DNA from: Turnera subulata
Taxonomy: Eukaryota > Streptophyta > Magnoliopsida > Malpighiales > Passifloraceae
DNA length: 64,000 nucleotides
Reading direction: 5' to 3'
Assembly: GCA_028386065.3 (NCBI GenBank)
Contig: JAKUCV010007788.1
Location: forward strand, 134,717 to 198,716
Below, piece after piece: positions 45,341-56,882 of this stretch (position 1 is the first letter of the stretch; each line of letters opens with the position of its first letter). The notes under the pieces were generated by a model. The model saw only the letters and a list, made by a program, of their open reading frames with translations, ran no database searches and was not told where the DNA came from. The position numbers and the translations under genes were made by a program.

Positions 45341-46804
45341 CTAAGGTGAGGAATCAGATATATCCAAATCCAAGGACATGGATGAGTTGGTCTGGGGAGG
45401 AATTGGGTGTAGAGGGGTGCCTTTGTAGAGCCTGAATTGGAGAGGATGTGGAGAGTACTGATGATGATATTGATGATGAGAAGCCTGAAAAGCTGTGGGT
45501 ATGGAAGTGGGGGTGGTGGTGGTTGAGGACAAATTATGGCACTCTTCCTCTACCGCCTCCTGGGTGATGGGACAATCCATGTTCACACCGAATAACCTCA
45601 GCCTCTTAGCTGCAGCTTTCCCTTGGACCACCGGGACAGACTCGTACACCATTGGCTCCACCACGTTCCCACTCTCTCCAACCTCCCATTGCACCATCCC
45701 AAGCTGTTGCTCTTGCGGGGCAGCAGCAGTTGCGGGTGCTCCTGATGATGCCGGCGATGATATTGATCTCATGTACAAGACGGACCCAGGAGAAGAAGGA
45801 TAAATATTCCCGCTGTGATTCCCAAAACCAAAGCCATTATAAACACCACCACCACCACCGAAGAAGAAAGGATTAGTAATATTCCTGGTGTTGGGATAAT
45901 TAGGAGAGTGGAGGTGGTCCCTTGGCAAGAGCGCTACTGCTGGGGGACGCATCAGGAGAGGGCTCCAAGCCGGCATATGAATAGAGGAGGAGATGAACTG
46001 ATGAGGATGGGGTTGTTGGTGCTGGTAGTGGTAATGGTGATGAGAGGAGGAGGAGGAGGAGGAGGAGGGAATATTAGAGGAGGAATCAGGTGGTGGTCGG
46101 CGCCTCCAATCAATGTACAAGCGATCTTTGGCTAACTCACCAACCCCTCGCTGGAAAGTGACAACATCCCCGGCGTCCAGCTTCTTCTCCTTCACAAAAC
46201 GGCTCCACCCTTTGGTCATCACATAGCTCTGGCTGCTATTCCAGTAGGAGTACCTGAACCTCCAGGGTTTTCCACCCCTGTCCTCGAAATTCAACAGCAG
46301 CCCCTTCTCGTTCGCCGACGAATCCAATGGGAAGTACTTCTCCGCGTGCTGCTTCGGGATCACCAGCCGGTTTAGCTTCCCTACGTCGCTTGGGGTCACT
46401 ACCTTATCGAACATGTGCTCCTTCTCTATCATCACCACCTGCACCGCCCCACCTCCACCTCCACCTCCACTACTACTCGATGACTCCCCTCTCCCACCCA
46501 CTCCTCCTCCTCCTCCTCCTAATTCTAACTCTTTATTATTATTGTTATCCTCCCTCATCATCACTTCCATAACCTCATCCTCCTTCTCCTGCTTTCCTAC
46601 CCCCAACTCCTCCTCGGGATCGTACTTGTTGCCTAACCAATAACCCATTTGCTGCTGGCTTTGTTTCTCCTGGTAGATTTGGACCAGAGAAGAAGAAGAA
46701 GACGGGGATGAGCAGGATGGGGAGTAGGAATACGGGAGTTTACCTCTACTACTACTACTACTCTTCTGTTTTTCTTCACTACTGAAACCCGAACCAAATT
46801 CCAT
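45341..46804 (-). CDS. B3-domain transcription factor, NGATHA group
   Basis: The 487-residue single-exon ORF is intact. A B3 DNA-binding domain spans about residues 130-236 (genomic 46097-46417), starting [20 protein letters not shown] and including [29 protein letters not shown] and [18 protein letters not shown]-terminal RLRLFGVN motif (residues 401-408) is the B3 repression motif of the RAV/NGA group. There is no AP2 domain. The EHMFDKVV start and the [16 protein letters not shown] segment fit NGATHA better than the NGAL proteins. The protein is presumably nuclear. NGA proteins in Arabidopsis control style and stigma identity and leaf-margin growth, and a similar role here is inference. 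The N-terminus (Ser-, Glu-, Gly-rich) and the middle (poly-Ser, His/Gln, Gly) are low-complexity. The ATG at 46804 is the first in the ORF. Confidence 0.93.
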   Translation of the reverse strand: MEFGSGFSSEEKQKSSSSSRGKLPYSYSPSCSSPSSSSSLVQIYQEKQSQQQMGYWLGNKYDPEEELGVGKQEKEDEVMEVMMREDNNNNKELELGGGGGGVGGRGESSSSSGGGGGGGAVQVVMIEKEHMFDKVVTPSDVGKLNRLVIPKQHAEKYFPLDSSANEKGLLLNFEDRGGKPWRFRYSYWNSSQSYVMTKGWSRFVKEKKLDAGDVVTFQRGVGELAKDRLYIDWRRRPPPDSSSNIPSSSSSSSSHHHYHYQHQQPHPHQFISSSIHMPAWSPLLMRPPAVALLPRDHLHSPNYPNTRNITNPFFFGGGGGVYNGFGFGNHSGNIYPSSPGSVLYMRSISSPASSGAPATAAAPQEQQLGMVQWEVGESGNVVEPMVYESVPVVQGKAAAKRLRLFGVNMDCPITQEAVEEECHNLSSTTTTPTSIPTAFQASHHQYHHQYSPHPLQFRLYKGTPLHPIPPQTNSSMSLDLDISDSSP

Positions 46805-47760
46805 ATGTATTAATTCCTTCCCGCTGCTTGCTTATGATTACTCGTCAAAAAAATTAATGTTTGTTAATTTGGACCTCCTCTTTTTCCTCTTCTTTCTTTC
46901 TTTCTTTCTTTCTTCCTTTGCTGGATGGATCTGTATGTTTAACTCTATAGAAGAAGAAAATTAAGAAGAAGAAAAATAAGAAATCATCAAAGAAGCTTCT
47001 TTGCCAAAAATGTGTCTGTGTGGTGGATAACTACAAAATATATATAAAGGATGAGAAAACAAAGGATGGAAGGAAAGTTAAATCAAAACAAACTGCGCTG
47101 CAAGTGCAGCTATTATATATGTATATAGTTTCTAGCTAGGGTTGCAGCTTAATTATTCTCCAAATCTCATAGATAGACCGGAGAAGAAAGAAGCATATGG
47201 GTAACATGATAATATATGGATGGCTGGCTATGCTTTCGTTACAAATGCCGATCGGTGCTTCTTTGACCAAGAACAAACTGTGAAAGCACCCCCCCAAAAA
47301 ACACAAATAAAAAATAAAGAAAAGAAGAAAAAAACTAGCTATAAACAAGACTGGACTAGACAGCAACCCAAAGACAGACGTTGCAAAGGGTGCAAATTCC
47401 TCAAGTTGTTGACTTCAAATGTTTCAAGACTACCAAGGATGAGATGCTTTTCTGAGGAGGAGGAGAAGGAAGAAAAAACAAGATTACTAAAAGACTTTGA
47501 TTGAGGTGGGAATTTTCTATCTACCAAAGAAAAGGGATGCTTCCCTGGAAGCTTCTCAAGTCAGGCGTTTTTCCCTTTCTTTTATTTTTCTTTTATTTTT
47601 TGCCTTTTTTCTTTTCTACTTGCTTAATAAATTCTAGATCCTTTTCTCCCTGCAGAGGTAGTAGCATACTATACTATAGAGAGAGAGACGAGGGAGAGAG
47701 AGGGTGCGAGAGAAAATAAGAAATAGGAGGAGAGAGGGTTTATATGTAGGGACCTCATGT
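46805..47760 (-). promoter_or_regulatory. Upstream region and probable 5' UTR of the B3 gene
   Basis: On the minus strand a CATATAAAC box (TATAAA at 47739-47744) is followed by CT-rich sequence (47670-47730) that is typical around plant transcription starts. If this is the core promoter, the 5' UTR would be about 0.9 kb and could hold an intron, as in NGA genes. A TTTC microsatellite lies at 46890-46915. Start site and intron are not proven. Confidence 0.45.
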
Positions 47761-50700
47761 ATTATCTGGTTGGGCTCATCTCATGTGAGCTTGTCATTGT
47801 CAACATGCTGGGTGGTATACACTTATTTCTTAAGTAGTAGTAGTAGTAGTAATTGTATCATAATAATAAGGTCCTAAAAAGGCCAGCTGTTTTGGTGAGC
47901 ACGAGCTTCTAATCGCATTTGATTTTTTATCCCCCAACTAGGACTGGACGACGACCATATATTCTTATATATCATATTCTCATTTATTTCCACTCACCAC
48001 CTCTCTCACTCTACAATCCTTGCTTTGGACTTTTCGTTCCTCATATCTACCTATCACTGCATTGACAAACAATGTAAGTAACTCCTCAAGGATTAATTTA
48101 GAAAAATTTTGAGAACAAAACTAAATAAAATAAAATAAAAGAAACGAGAGGAAAACAAATGGTATCTATTCTAATCTAACCCACTGTTTGTTTAGGGTTT
48201 TGACTTGCTTTCCCATTTCCATTCCCAATTAATTCGTACGGACCACTGCCCCGCTCTGATAATGGTGGAAAAGGTTTAACAGCTTCTATTGCAGGGCCGC
48301 ATGCAAGCCACATCAGGCCCACCCAGCAGCCCCACACATGCCCCCAAAGCCAATCCTCCTCCATTTGTCTTACTCCTAGTCTACTTTTGATAATAATAAT
48401 AATTAATAAACAACCAAAGCCAGCAAATCATGACATGTAAATGTATTTAACGATGTATTCCTCTCTTTTGGAAAATTTTATAATGGAAACTCTTCAATTT
48501 ATACTCATTGTGTACCTCTTTTCTATATTAATAAAATATTTTTAGAATTTCTTTTTATCTTTATTAAAATTTATTTATTTCTTTAATTTACCCCTAAAAA
48601 GGTTCCCTTTCCCCCCTGGAGTTTATACATATGTTCCAACGTTTATTTTTCATTAACATTTGGGCTTAAAAGCTTTCACATTGACCACATGCTGTGTGAA
48701 ACCAATTAATGGTCTTGTCTGTTTAAATCAAAAGGGAAAAACGAGAAGCACAATTTGTTTTTTTAAATTATGTATATCTCTGTAAATCAGCCTGTAAGAA
48801 AATGGGAAAAACCAAGAACCGGGCCTGCTTGGCTTAAAAAAATGCTGGTTTTGTGTGTTTTTGAGATGCGGGGATATAGAGAGAGAGGGGGTTGCAACTT
48901 GCAAGCCCAAGCTTTAAATGTAGTTGGCTATCAATTAGGCAAATTGATAAATTAATTTAGTATAATATTAACAGATAAGTGGTAATTGCCACATTGATTA
49001 GATGAATGAACGCACACGTCAGGCTAGTGACGAATGCGACCTCTTTAAATGTGGAAACACTAATTATATAAAAAAAAAAAATGTGGAAACACTAATGTGG
49101 AACCCAAAGTAAATACTAAATACTACTAATACAACCAAAAAAAAAAAGAGTAAATACTACTACTACAATAGAAAGGTACTGACATGCATCTAAAGTATAT
49201 ATTTAATTTACTCGGGCCAGAAAGCATGAATCATATATTTTATCTGGTCTGAGCATCACGTATAATCAATCTGGCCAGAGTATTTAATTATTAGATGGAT
49301 AACTGGATAAGTACTACTGGTGGGTGGGTAAACCATTACCATACAGTGGTTTGCATAAGACAGGAAAGAATACTTTAGTCTCACACTCACAGAACCCTCT
49401 CACGCTTTCTCCCACTTTTTGCGCAAAATTATACTTAACCGTTGATCTTAGAAAGTGATTTCAATGTAGTGGTTAGCTCCACAAGTCAGCTAATCAACAC
49501 AGGTAACAATTTTTGCATATTCTAATCGTCAAGACAATTAAAAGCAAAATGGCATGTATAGATGTTCATGTTCCACTTGTTAATTTGTTTGACACATCAT
49601 ACCCAAAATATCTGTAGCTGACCCACTTCAATGAACAAACTAAACCCTAATCACTAATAATTAAAGAGTTACTTGATACTAGAATATAGCCTGAGAATTT
49701 GTATATATCTGACCATGCACCTTGGAGGAAAGCTGGAGGATGGTGACTTGAAAGGAACTGAAACCTCACATGTAAGTGATGAATTATGGCGGCATCCCTA
49801 TCTGGTAACCAGAGTAGGTGATCATCATCAATTAGTTGTGTGCTTGCTTGTTTTTTTCTTGTAAAAATTCGTTCTTTTTTTTGTATCTATATTTGTTGAT
49901 GATAAAAGTGGAATTGGAACTCGAGATCTCATTCCTTTTGCTTGCTTGCTACAAATTAAAGGCCCACCTCATACATACATACATATATCAAATCGCGCGG
50001 ATCAGCCCATCAGCTGCATGGGAATTCAAATTTAGTGAAGGAAAAAAAAAAGAAAGAGAAGAGAAGCAGCTTCGAATAGTTGAAACGTGGGTATGCAGAA
50101 ACTGCTACCTTGTAAAAAAAAAAATTTAAAATCCGAGGATCTAAACTGTTAGATGAAAAAAATGATTAACACAAGAAGGCAGCCTCGAAACTTCCAGATT
50201 TTGGATATGAAATAATTGCCACCACGTAAAATAATTAATTTAATCACGAAATTTTAAGTCATTAATTTGGATCAAATTACAAGATCCATTGCTGGAAGCT
50301 TAATTAGTCATAACTTAACTCTTAACAGATTTCGACTTCAAAATGATTGACTTTCATGCATCACTCCAAATAATTACAAAAACTTGCAAGTTCAATCACG
50401 GGAGAACAAATCAAGATACCCATTTTCAATTATACTAGTTTTTTTTTTGCATGATATAATAACATACAGTATGAGTATTTTTAAAAAATGATTATTATTA
50501 ATATCAAAATCAATATTAAATTATGTAGACAAATAGTAGTTAATTTATTCATGAAAAAATTGAGTTAGAAGAAATAGTAAAATATTAATGATTATTTCCT
50601 AAATTTAAATTATTTATTTATCATATTTAAAATAAAATTTTTATTTTTTATTATTTATAATTTAAATTTTTGGTGATATATTGTTTAATTTACAATGTTA

Positions 50701-51430
50701 ATAATTTTTTAACTTTATCCTTTTTATTAATTTTGAATTTCTCTAAATTTATTTTGTACATTAAATTTCTTATTAACATACGCTAGTAATTTTTTTTACA
50801 TAAAATTTTTACTATGTAACTTTTATTTTTATGAGATATTATTTTTCTAAAAGGTTAATTGATTATGTATTCGTTCTATTTTATCTTTATACACATGTAC
50901 ATTTAATTTATTTTAATATATATTATTTAATTAAATACCTTTTATAGTAGTTTTAGATGTATTTATAATTATTTTTCATACATCATTTTCTTCTTTACTT
51001 CTATTGGTAACTTAATTATAACATTTATTTTACATTAATTAAATTTTTAAAACCTTTTTCAACTTTTTACAAAATTTATATAAATTTTCATTTTTTTCTA
51101 TTTTTTCCTTTTAAAATTTAAATTTCTATTTATTTATTTTTTAAACATGTAGTTTTAGATCTACTATTTTAATGGTTAATATTGCACTATAATTTTCTAA
51201 AAACCTTATAAGATTATTATATTAAAATAAATATTCTAAAAATTTTATTTTACAGTCACAGTAATCAACTTTAAAAGTTTACTAATTTATTATTGTCATC
51301 AATTTTTATTATAATTTTCTATCAAAAATTTTATTTTTATAATAAGTTTATATTAATCAATTTTGAAATTTTTTTTATGAGACATGATTTTATTAAAATT
51401 TTAATACTTTATTGATTATTTTTCCAATTT
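47761..51430. other. Intergenic DNA, AT-rich to the right
   Basis: No gene is supported. (TAG)n occurs near 47836. A 14-16 bp poly(A) insertion flanked by an 18-bp direct repeat is at 49047-49096. From about 50400 the DNA is very AT-rich with no recognisable element. The left TSD of element Y-b (GTCAC) is at 51431-51435. Confidence 0.45.
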
Positions 51431-51435
51431 GTCAC

Positions 51436-54400
51436 TGTAATGACCCGGGTAAAATTTCCATGATTTTTACCAAGTTATTTTAACGTTTAATATGGTTAAT
51501 AAAATTTTTATCGCGGTCAATCAAGGATTTTACCAATCCTAGTTATTTTTCAATATTTTCATTATTACTGTGACTACTCCCAAAATTATTATTATTGTTA
51601 TTATTTTTACCAATAGTAATTTTAATCTCCTAATCAACATTAGTAGTAATAATACCATTATTTTGCTATGATATTTTTGTTACAATAATTTACTAATTAT
51701 AATTTTAAAAAAATTTCATCTTTTATTTCTATGATATTTAATAAATTAATGTTTGGAGATTTATTTTGAATTTTATAAACCAAGCTTATATTTTACAAAG
51801 ATTAAGTTAAAATATTAAACACAAGGTTTGTTGTAACAACCCATGTAATTTTGCATTTTTACCAGTACCGAAATAATTTTTATACAGTAATTTACCATTA
51901 AAATTAATCTTTGGTAATTAATTAATGGTAATTCGTGCATTGGATTTCGAAACTGTGCCCTATCCCGCGTTCGGGATTTTTCTGCGGATTTTACGGACCA
52001 AAGTTAGGATTTTTAGGGGCCAGAAATCTTCAGAAAAGTCGGATTTATCCTCGAGTTAACGAACCAGAAATAAAGGTAAGAAGGTATATTGGATATTTTC
52101 TGGTCCAGGCGGGTCACACCTCACATGTTGCACAGTACCACATAATTGATGCAGCTCAATTATTCAGCCGCCTTCTCTTGTGACTCCTGCGAACTACTTG
52201 TGTAACCCCTGTCTTACCAGTACTTCTACATGCCTATTTAATCAGTGTTTCTTCTGCTTTCATGCACCACACACCACCATCTTCTTACTGCCAGTATCAC
52301 CTTCATCACCTTCTGCAAAAACTCTGCAAACACAAACCACCCAGTACTCTTTCCCCTTCACAAAACCTGAAAGAATAAAATAAAAAAAAGGGGAAACATA
52401 ACACCATCCACCAACCAGGAGTTGCCACATCATCACCAACTCAACACCACCGTCACCTTCTCTTCCTCCTCCCCTCCTCGTCACTATTCACGAGGAAATA
52501 ACCCGAGCCGCCTCACACTCCACCGCCCTCACTAACACCCATCCCACGCCGTCGCCGTTCGAGCGCGACCTTCGCCGCCCGATCCCTTTGCTCGACGCGC
52601 CGCCTACGGCCAGGGACCCGACAACCCGCTCTCCTTTCCTCTGTCACCGCCGACGCTGCATCCTCCCTCGCGTCTTCCTTTCCTCGCCGCCGTCGTCTGC
52701 TACGCCACGCCATCAGACTCGCCTCCTTTCCGCCGTCGCCGCCTCGCCTTGTCTCGCCGTGCCTGCGTCGCCACCGTTGCAGGTGAGCTGCTGACCCACG
52801 GGTTGAAGACGACCCGGATGGGTCGAGTCTGACCCGTTTCTGCAGGTTGGATCGAGGCCTGGGTTGGGTTGACTTGGGACTTGGGCCGGTTAATCTGGAC
52901 TAAGGCCCTAGGCTGGGCTGACCTTGGGTTTGGTTCTGGGTTGGCTCAAATTGTTAAGGGCTGGCCCAGTTCCTTTTATAAAAAAAAATTTTATACAAAA
53001 ACAATAATAATTATACTTCTGGAAAATAAGAATAAAATAAGGATATATATATATATTCTGAAAAATAAATATTTTGATATATTAATTCCTGGAAAATATA
53101 ATACTTGATATATATTACTATTTTGGGAAATCAAAGTAATTATAATATGATTTGTATCCTTTAGGGAAAAAAAAGGGATATATACACTATGGAAATATTT
53201 TGGAAAATATATGCTATTATTTTCTGGGAAAATTATTTTATGGTAAATACCTTTGATATTTGCTACGATAATTGCTTTTGGGAAAAGATATATATATATA
53301 TATATGTATGTTATCATTTTCAGAACATTATTTTAATTATATTTTCATATGATATGATAAATAATTATTTTTATGAAAAATATTTTGGAAAGGAATATCA
53401 AAATATAATATTGGAATAATACCCGAATAGTATATATTATTTTGACTTGGAATTAAATGGTAAATGATGATGATAACGGAATATAACCCGAGACGATAAC
53501 CGAGCCGGCTAGCATTTTATTTTACGATTACAGTACTAATTGTCATTTGCATATCATTTGCTATGCATCTTATGTATGCATATTATGTTTTGTATAGGAG
53601 TCGATACCGTGCAGTTCAATGAGGAACCAACTTTGGAACTTGTGGTGAAAACCAGAGTTAATAACAGGCCAAGGTGAGGTTGCATATACGTCATTCCACC
53701 CGTGATAGCCGGGAAGGTTGGTTTTGGAACTACATAGGTTCCGTTGCATCTTATGGTTATTTTTGTTGATATCTTTGTGATATTTGTTGTGAGGATGGAT
53801 AACCCTTGATATGTTGCCTGTAATACTTCGTGTGCTTGTTGTTTGATTGAACTGCTGAGATGCTCATTGTTGGTTATTTGACTGTTGTGATTATTGCTGT
53901 TGAGGTTGTTGGACTGTGTTGTCGATTCTTGGTTATTATGTTGAGATTGATGTTGGACTGTTGACTATGAATAATTGGGAAAAGGATAAAGGATAATGGA
54001 ATGGAAATTGGGAAAGTGAATTGAGATGATGATTTAATTGTCACGTGGAAAGTAGTGGTACGACCCGATGATTTGAAAATTAATTTTGGGATGCTATGGT
54101 CGGTTACCTGGTTTTGGGATGTTGATCCCGGTTGTTCTTTGGGTTGCTGAATCCGGTATGATAATTTTGGGTTGTTGAACCCGGTATGATAATTTTGGGT
54201 TGTTGAACCCGGTATGGTTATTTTGGGATGTTGATCCCGGTATGGTTATTTTGGGTTGTTGAACCCGGTATGGTAATTTTGGGTTGTTGAACTCGAAATG
54301 ATTGATATTTTGGGATGTGGTCCCGGTATGGTAAGATTTGGTATGGTTCTCTTTGACCTGGCATCCGGAATTAATTGATAACCTGGTACGACCCTAGCTT

Positions 54401-55540
54401 GTCCAGTGACGGGGCCCGGAAGATAAAATTGGTAATAATAATAATTAAAGATGTTCTTTTAGCCTGGTTCAGTCTTGATTAAGATGTGCTCTTGCTTTGA
54501 TGAGCTATGATGTGATATGTTCATTTGCATGATGACTCATGATCATACCCTGAGAGGTTGTCAGTCCTGTGCTTAGTCGGTTGGCCATGGACGGCATAGG
54601 TTGACGGTTACGGGTGTTAGCTGTTGTCGTTGGTCGTGAGAAGTCTATTGTTACTGGCATCGGTTGCCAATTGTCCTTTGATTGTTGTCGTCTTCTTTTG
54701 ATGATTGTCAGAAGAGTATCTCTTGTCGTTTTCGATCGGATATTGAGTATTTTTGTTGTTGTGGTTACTTGTTGTTGTGGTGACTGCTGATGCCGTGTTG
54801 TGTTGTGACTCTACCCGGGGACCGGTTTGTGATGTTGATTGGGTATGGTCCGTGCTGGTTGCCGGCTACCCGGTGAGCGAGGCTCACGTGATTTGAGATT
54901 GTTTGGTACCGCGTTAGGAGATCAGCAAGCACAGTAGCGGTATGTTACCATACGATGAGGAACGTCAGTTGAGTATAGTCTGTCAGGACTAGAGTATGTG
55001 TTGTATAGTCTGTTGAGACTAGGTCGGTTACCCATCTTGTGGTTGAGTTGAAGTGTCCTAGTCGGGCACTTGTGTATGGTACAGTCAGTATTAGATGGTC
55101 AGTGCATAGTCGATGGGGTGGACATTTGCATAGTCCGCATTGTTCTTTGTGACTGTATTTGTTCAGAGTTCTGTTCACTACTTGTATGCCGTATTAATGT
55201 TCTATGTTTATCATGGGTTATGTGTCGGTGAGATTATGGAGAAACTCACCCCTCACCTGCCCCATTGGCAGGCTACATTGTTCTTTGTGCAGGAATGCAC
55301 CATGGCAGCCTGCGGCGCACCCCTCGGGCAGGACTCGGAACCATTAGTTGCATCGTGCTTTGCATATGTTGATATTGAGTTTATAAATGCTTTCGCTGTT
55401 GAGATACCCGAGGTCGGGTGATTGTTGTTATATTGGGCCGTTGGGCCGGATTTTCTGTTAAATACACTATTTGTGCCACGTGTCGGCACTGTTGTTCAGT
55501 AATTACTGTATGTTGGGTAAATTCAGGTCGGGGTGTTTCA
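51436..55540 (+). repeat. Y-b 5' LTR (4105 bp)
   Basis: It is AT-rich at first, then a C-rich leader-like zone (52440-52790), a second AT-rich zone (52980-53450) and a hairpin array (54116-54324). A GGTGAGATT...AAACTCACC hairpin (55227-55250) and a CACGTG G-box inside GTGCC/GGCAC arms (about 55474-55490) lie near the end. It retains about 50 bp near 52716-52768 that the 3' LTR lost between CGCC repeats. Confidence 0.9.
54116..54324 (+). repeat. Hairpin tandem array in Y-b 5' LTR
   Basis: About eight units spaced mostly 28 bp apart each hold a perfect or near-perfect stem with a GTTG loop: GGGAT/ATCCC at 54116-54129 and 54225-54238, GGGTT/AACCC at 54169-54182, 54197-54210 and 54253-54266. The last unit reads GGGA/TCCC (54312-54324). 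The spacer is CGGTATGRTWATTTT. Confidence 0.9.
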
Positions 55541-56882
55541 TTTTTGTAGCGGAGTGCCCGGTAGGTCCTTGGGTGTTTGTTGTGCCTGTTTGTTGTGCAT
55601 AGCTCGCTCCAGATGAACATTATGATTGCATACATATTCATATGGTTAGTGCATGATGGATCCAGTCGAGGGATGCCAGCCTGCTGCAGAACTTTTGCAT
55701 GTGAGTATTCTTTCTTATAAATACAGTTGGACGACAAGTTATCCGTATTTCAGTACTTTACAATGCTGTTGTTTTGTTGATCCAAAGTTTTGGAAAGATA
55801 AGTTTTTAAAGGATGAGTTTTGACAAAGTGATATATACAGCTTAGGCTGTGGGTTAAATGTGTTTATAAGATGTAACTGCTGTTTTTGGAAAGTTCTGTG
55901 ATTTTGGATGATGAAATGCTTTTAAAGATATTATTATAAAGTCCAAACATGGTCGATGCCTGGGGAGAACATGTTGTGATATAAAGGGACCTCGAGACGG
56001 CAAGAAGTCTGCCTTGTTGTATCCATGCATTGGAAGTTTCGACAGAACAAGTAAGATTTGATTTTGGGTTTTGGTTGTTATATTTTTAAGTGATGATATG
56101 ATATTATATGACCTTGAGAAAGTGGGAAATGATGATTTTTGATTACTGTTTTGATTATGACATGATAAATTGATGACTTTTGGAGTACTGCCTTGTTTAT
56201 AACATGATAATTTGAGTTGAGGATAGGATTGATATTCTTGGAAAATTTTATGATTTTAGAGATCATTCAATTTTCTTTTTAAGAAATGGGTTGATGATTT
56301 GATGATTTTTGGAAACTAAAGTTGTTTGTGATGAGATAACTTGATTTGAGGATTGGATTAGTGATCATGGAATTCTTGATGTCAGAGGTGATTTATTCTG
56401 TTAAAAAGAGGGTTCGAAGATTTGATGATTTTGGTGACTCAATCTTTAAAAGAGAGTTTTATGATTTGATGATTTGAGGTATTATTTAAAGATCTATAAT
56501 CAAAGTTATGATCTTTGCTAGTTTCGGTGGATTTAGAAGAGAAATATTATCTGATGGATGATTATGTTAGTAATAAATTTTGGAGTGTTGATTAATATGT
56601 TTTTGGGAGATGTAATCAAAATATATTTGAGGAATTTAATTATGATTGATGGATAATTATGTTATGTAATAAATTTTGAGGTAATGATCGACATGGTTCG
56701 GGGGTTATAATCTGGAAAATTTATTTGGAGAATTTAATTATGATTGATGGGAGATAATTTGGAGTTTATAGATTTGATGAATTGTGGAAGGATTGATGAT
56801 CATGATGACTATATATATGTTTATGGGATTAGTGGGATACGGTGTGAATTTCGGGGACGAAATTCCTTTAAGGAGGGTAGAA
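55541..56882 (+). other. Y-b interior: degenerate PBS, non-coding spacer, PPT
   Basis: TTGTAGCGGAGTGCCCGG at 55544-55561 sits where the tRNA primer site belongs and is a poor match to the initiator-Met type. The rest contains degenerate TTTGATGATTTTGG words and no domain. A NFGDEIPLRRVE-like peptide at the 3' end echoes the NFEDEI relic of X. Confidence 0.7.

Noticed and set aside
45495..46643. Several plus-strand ORFs opposite the B3 gene
   Set aside because: They are antisense shadows of trinucleotide runs in the real gene and have no domains.
54116..54324. Regularly spaced repeat array resembling a CRISPR
   Set aside because: The repeats are 14-bp hairpins with near-constant spacers inside a plant LTR. 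CRISPR arrays have conserved repeats with unique spacers and occur in prokaryotes.
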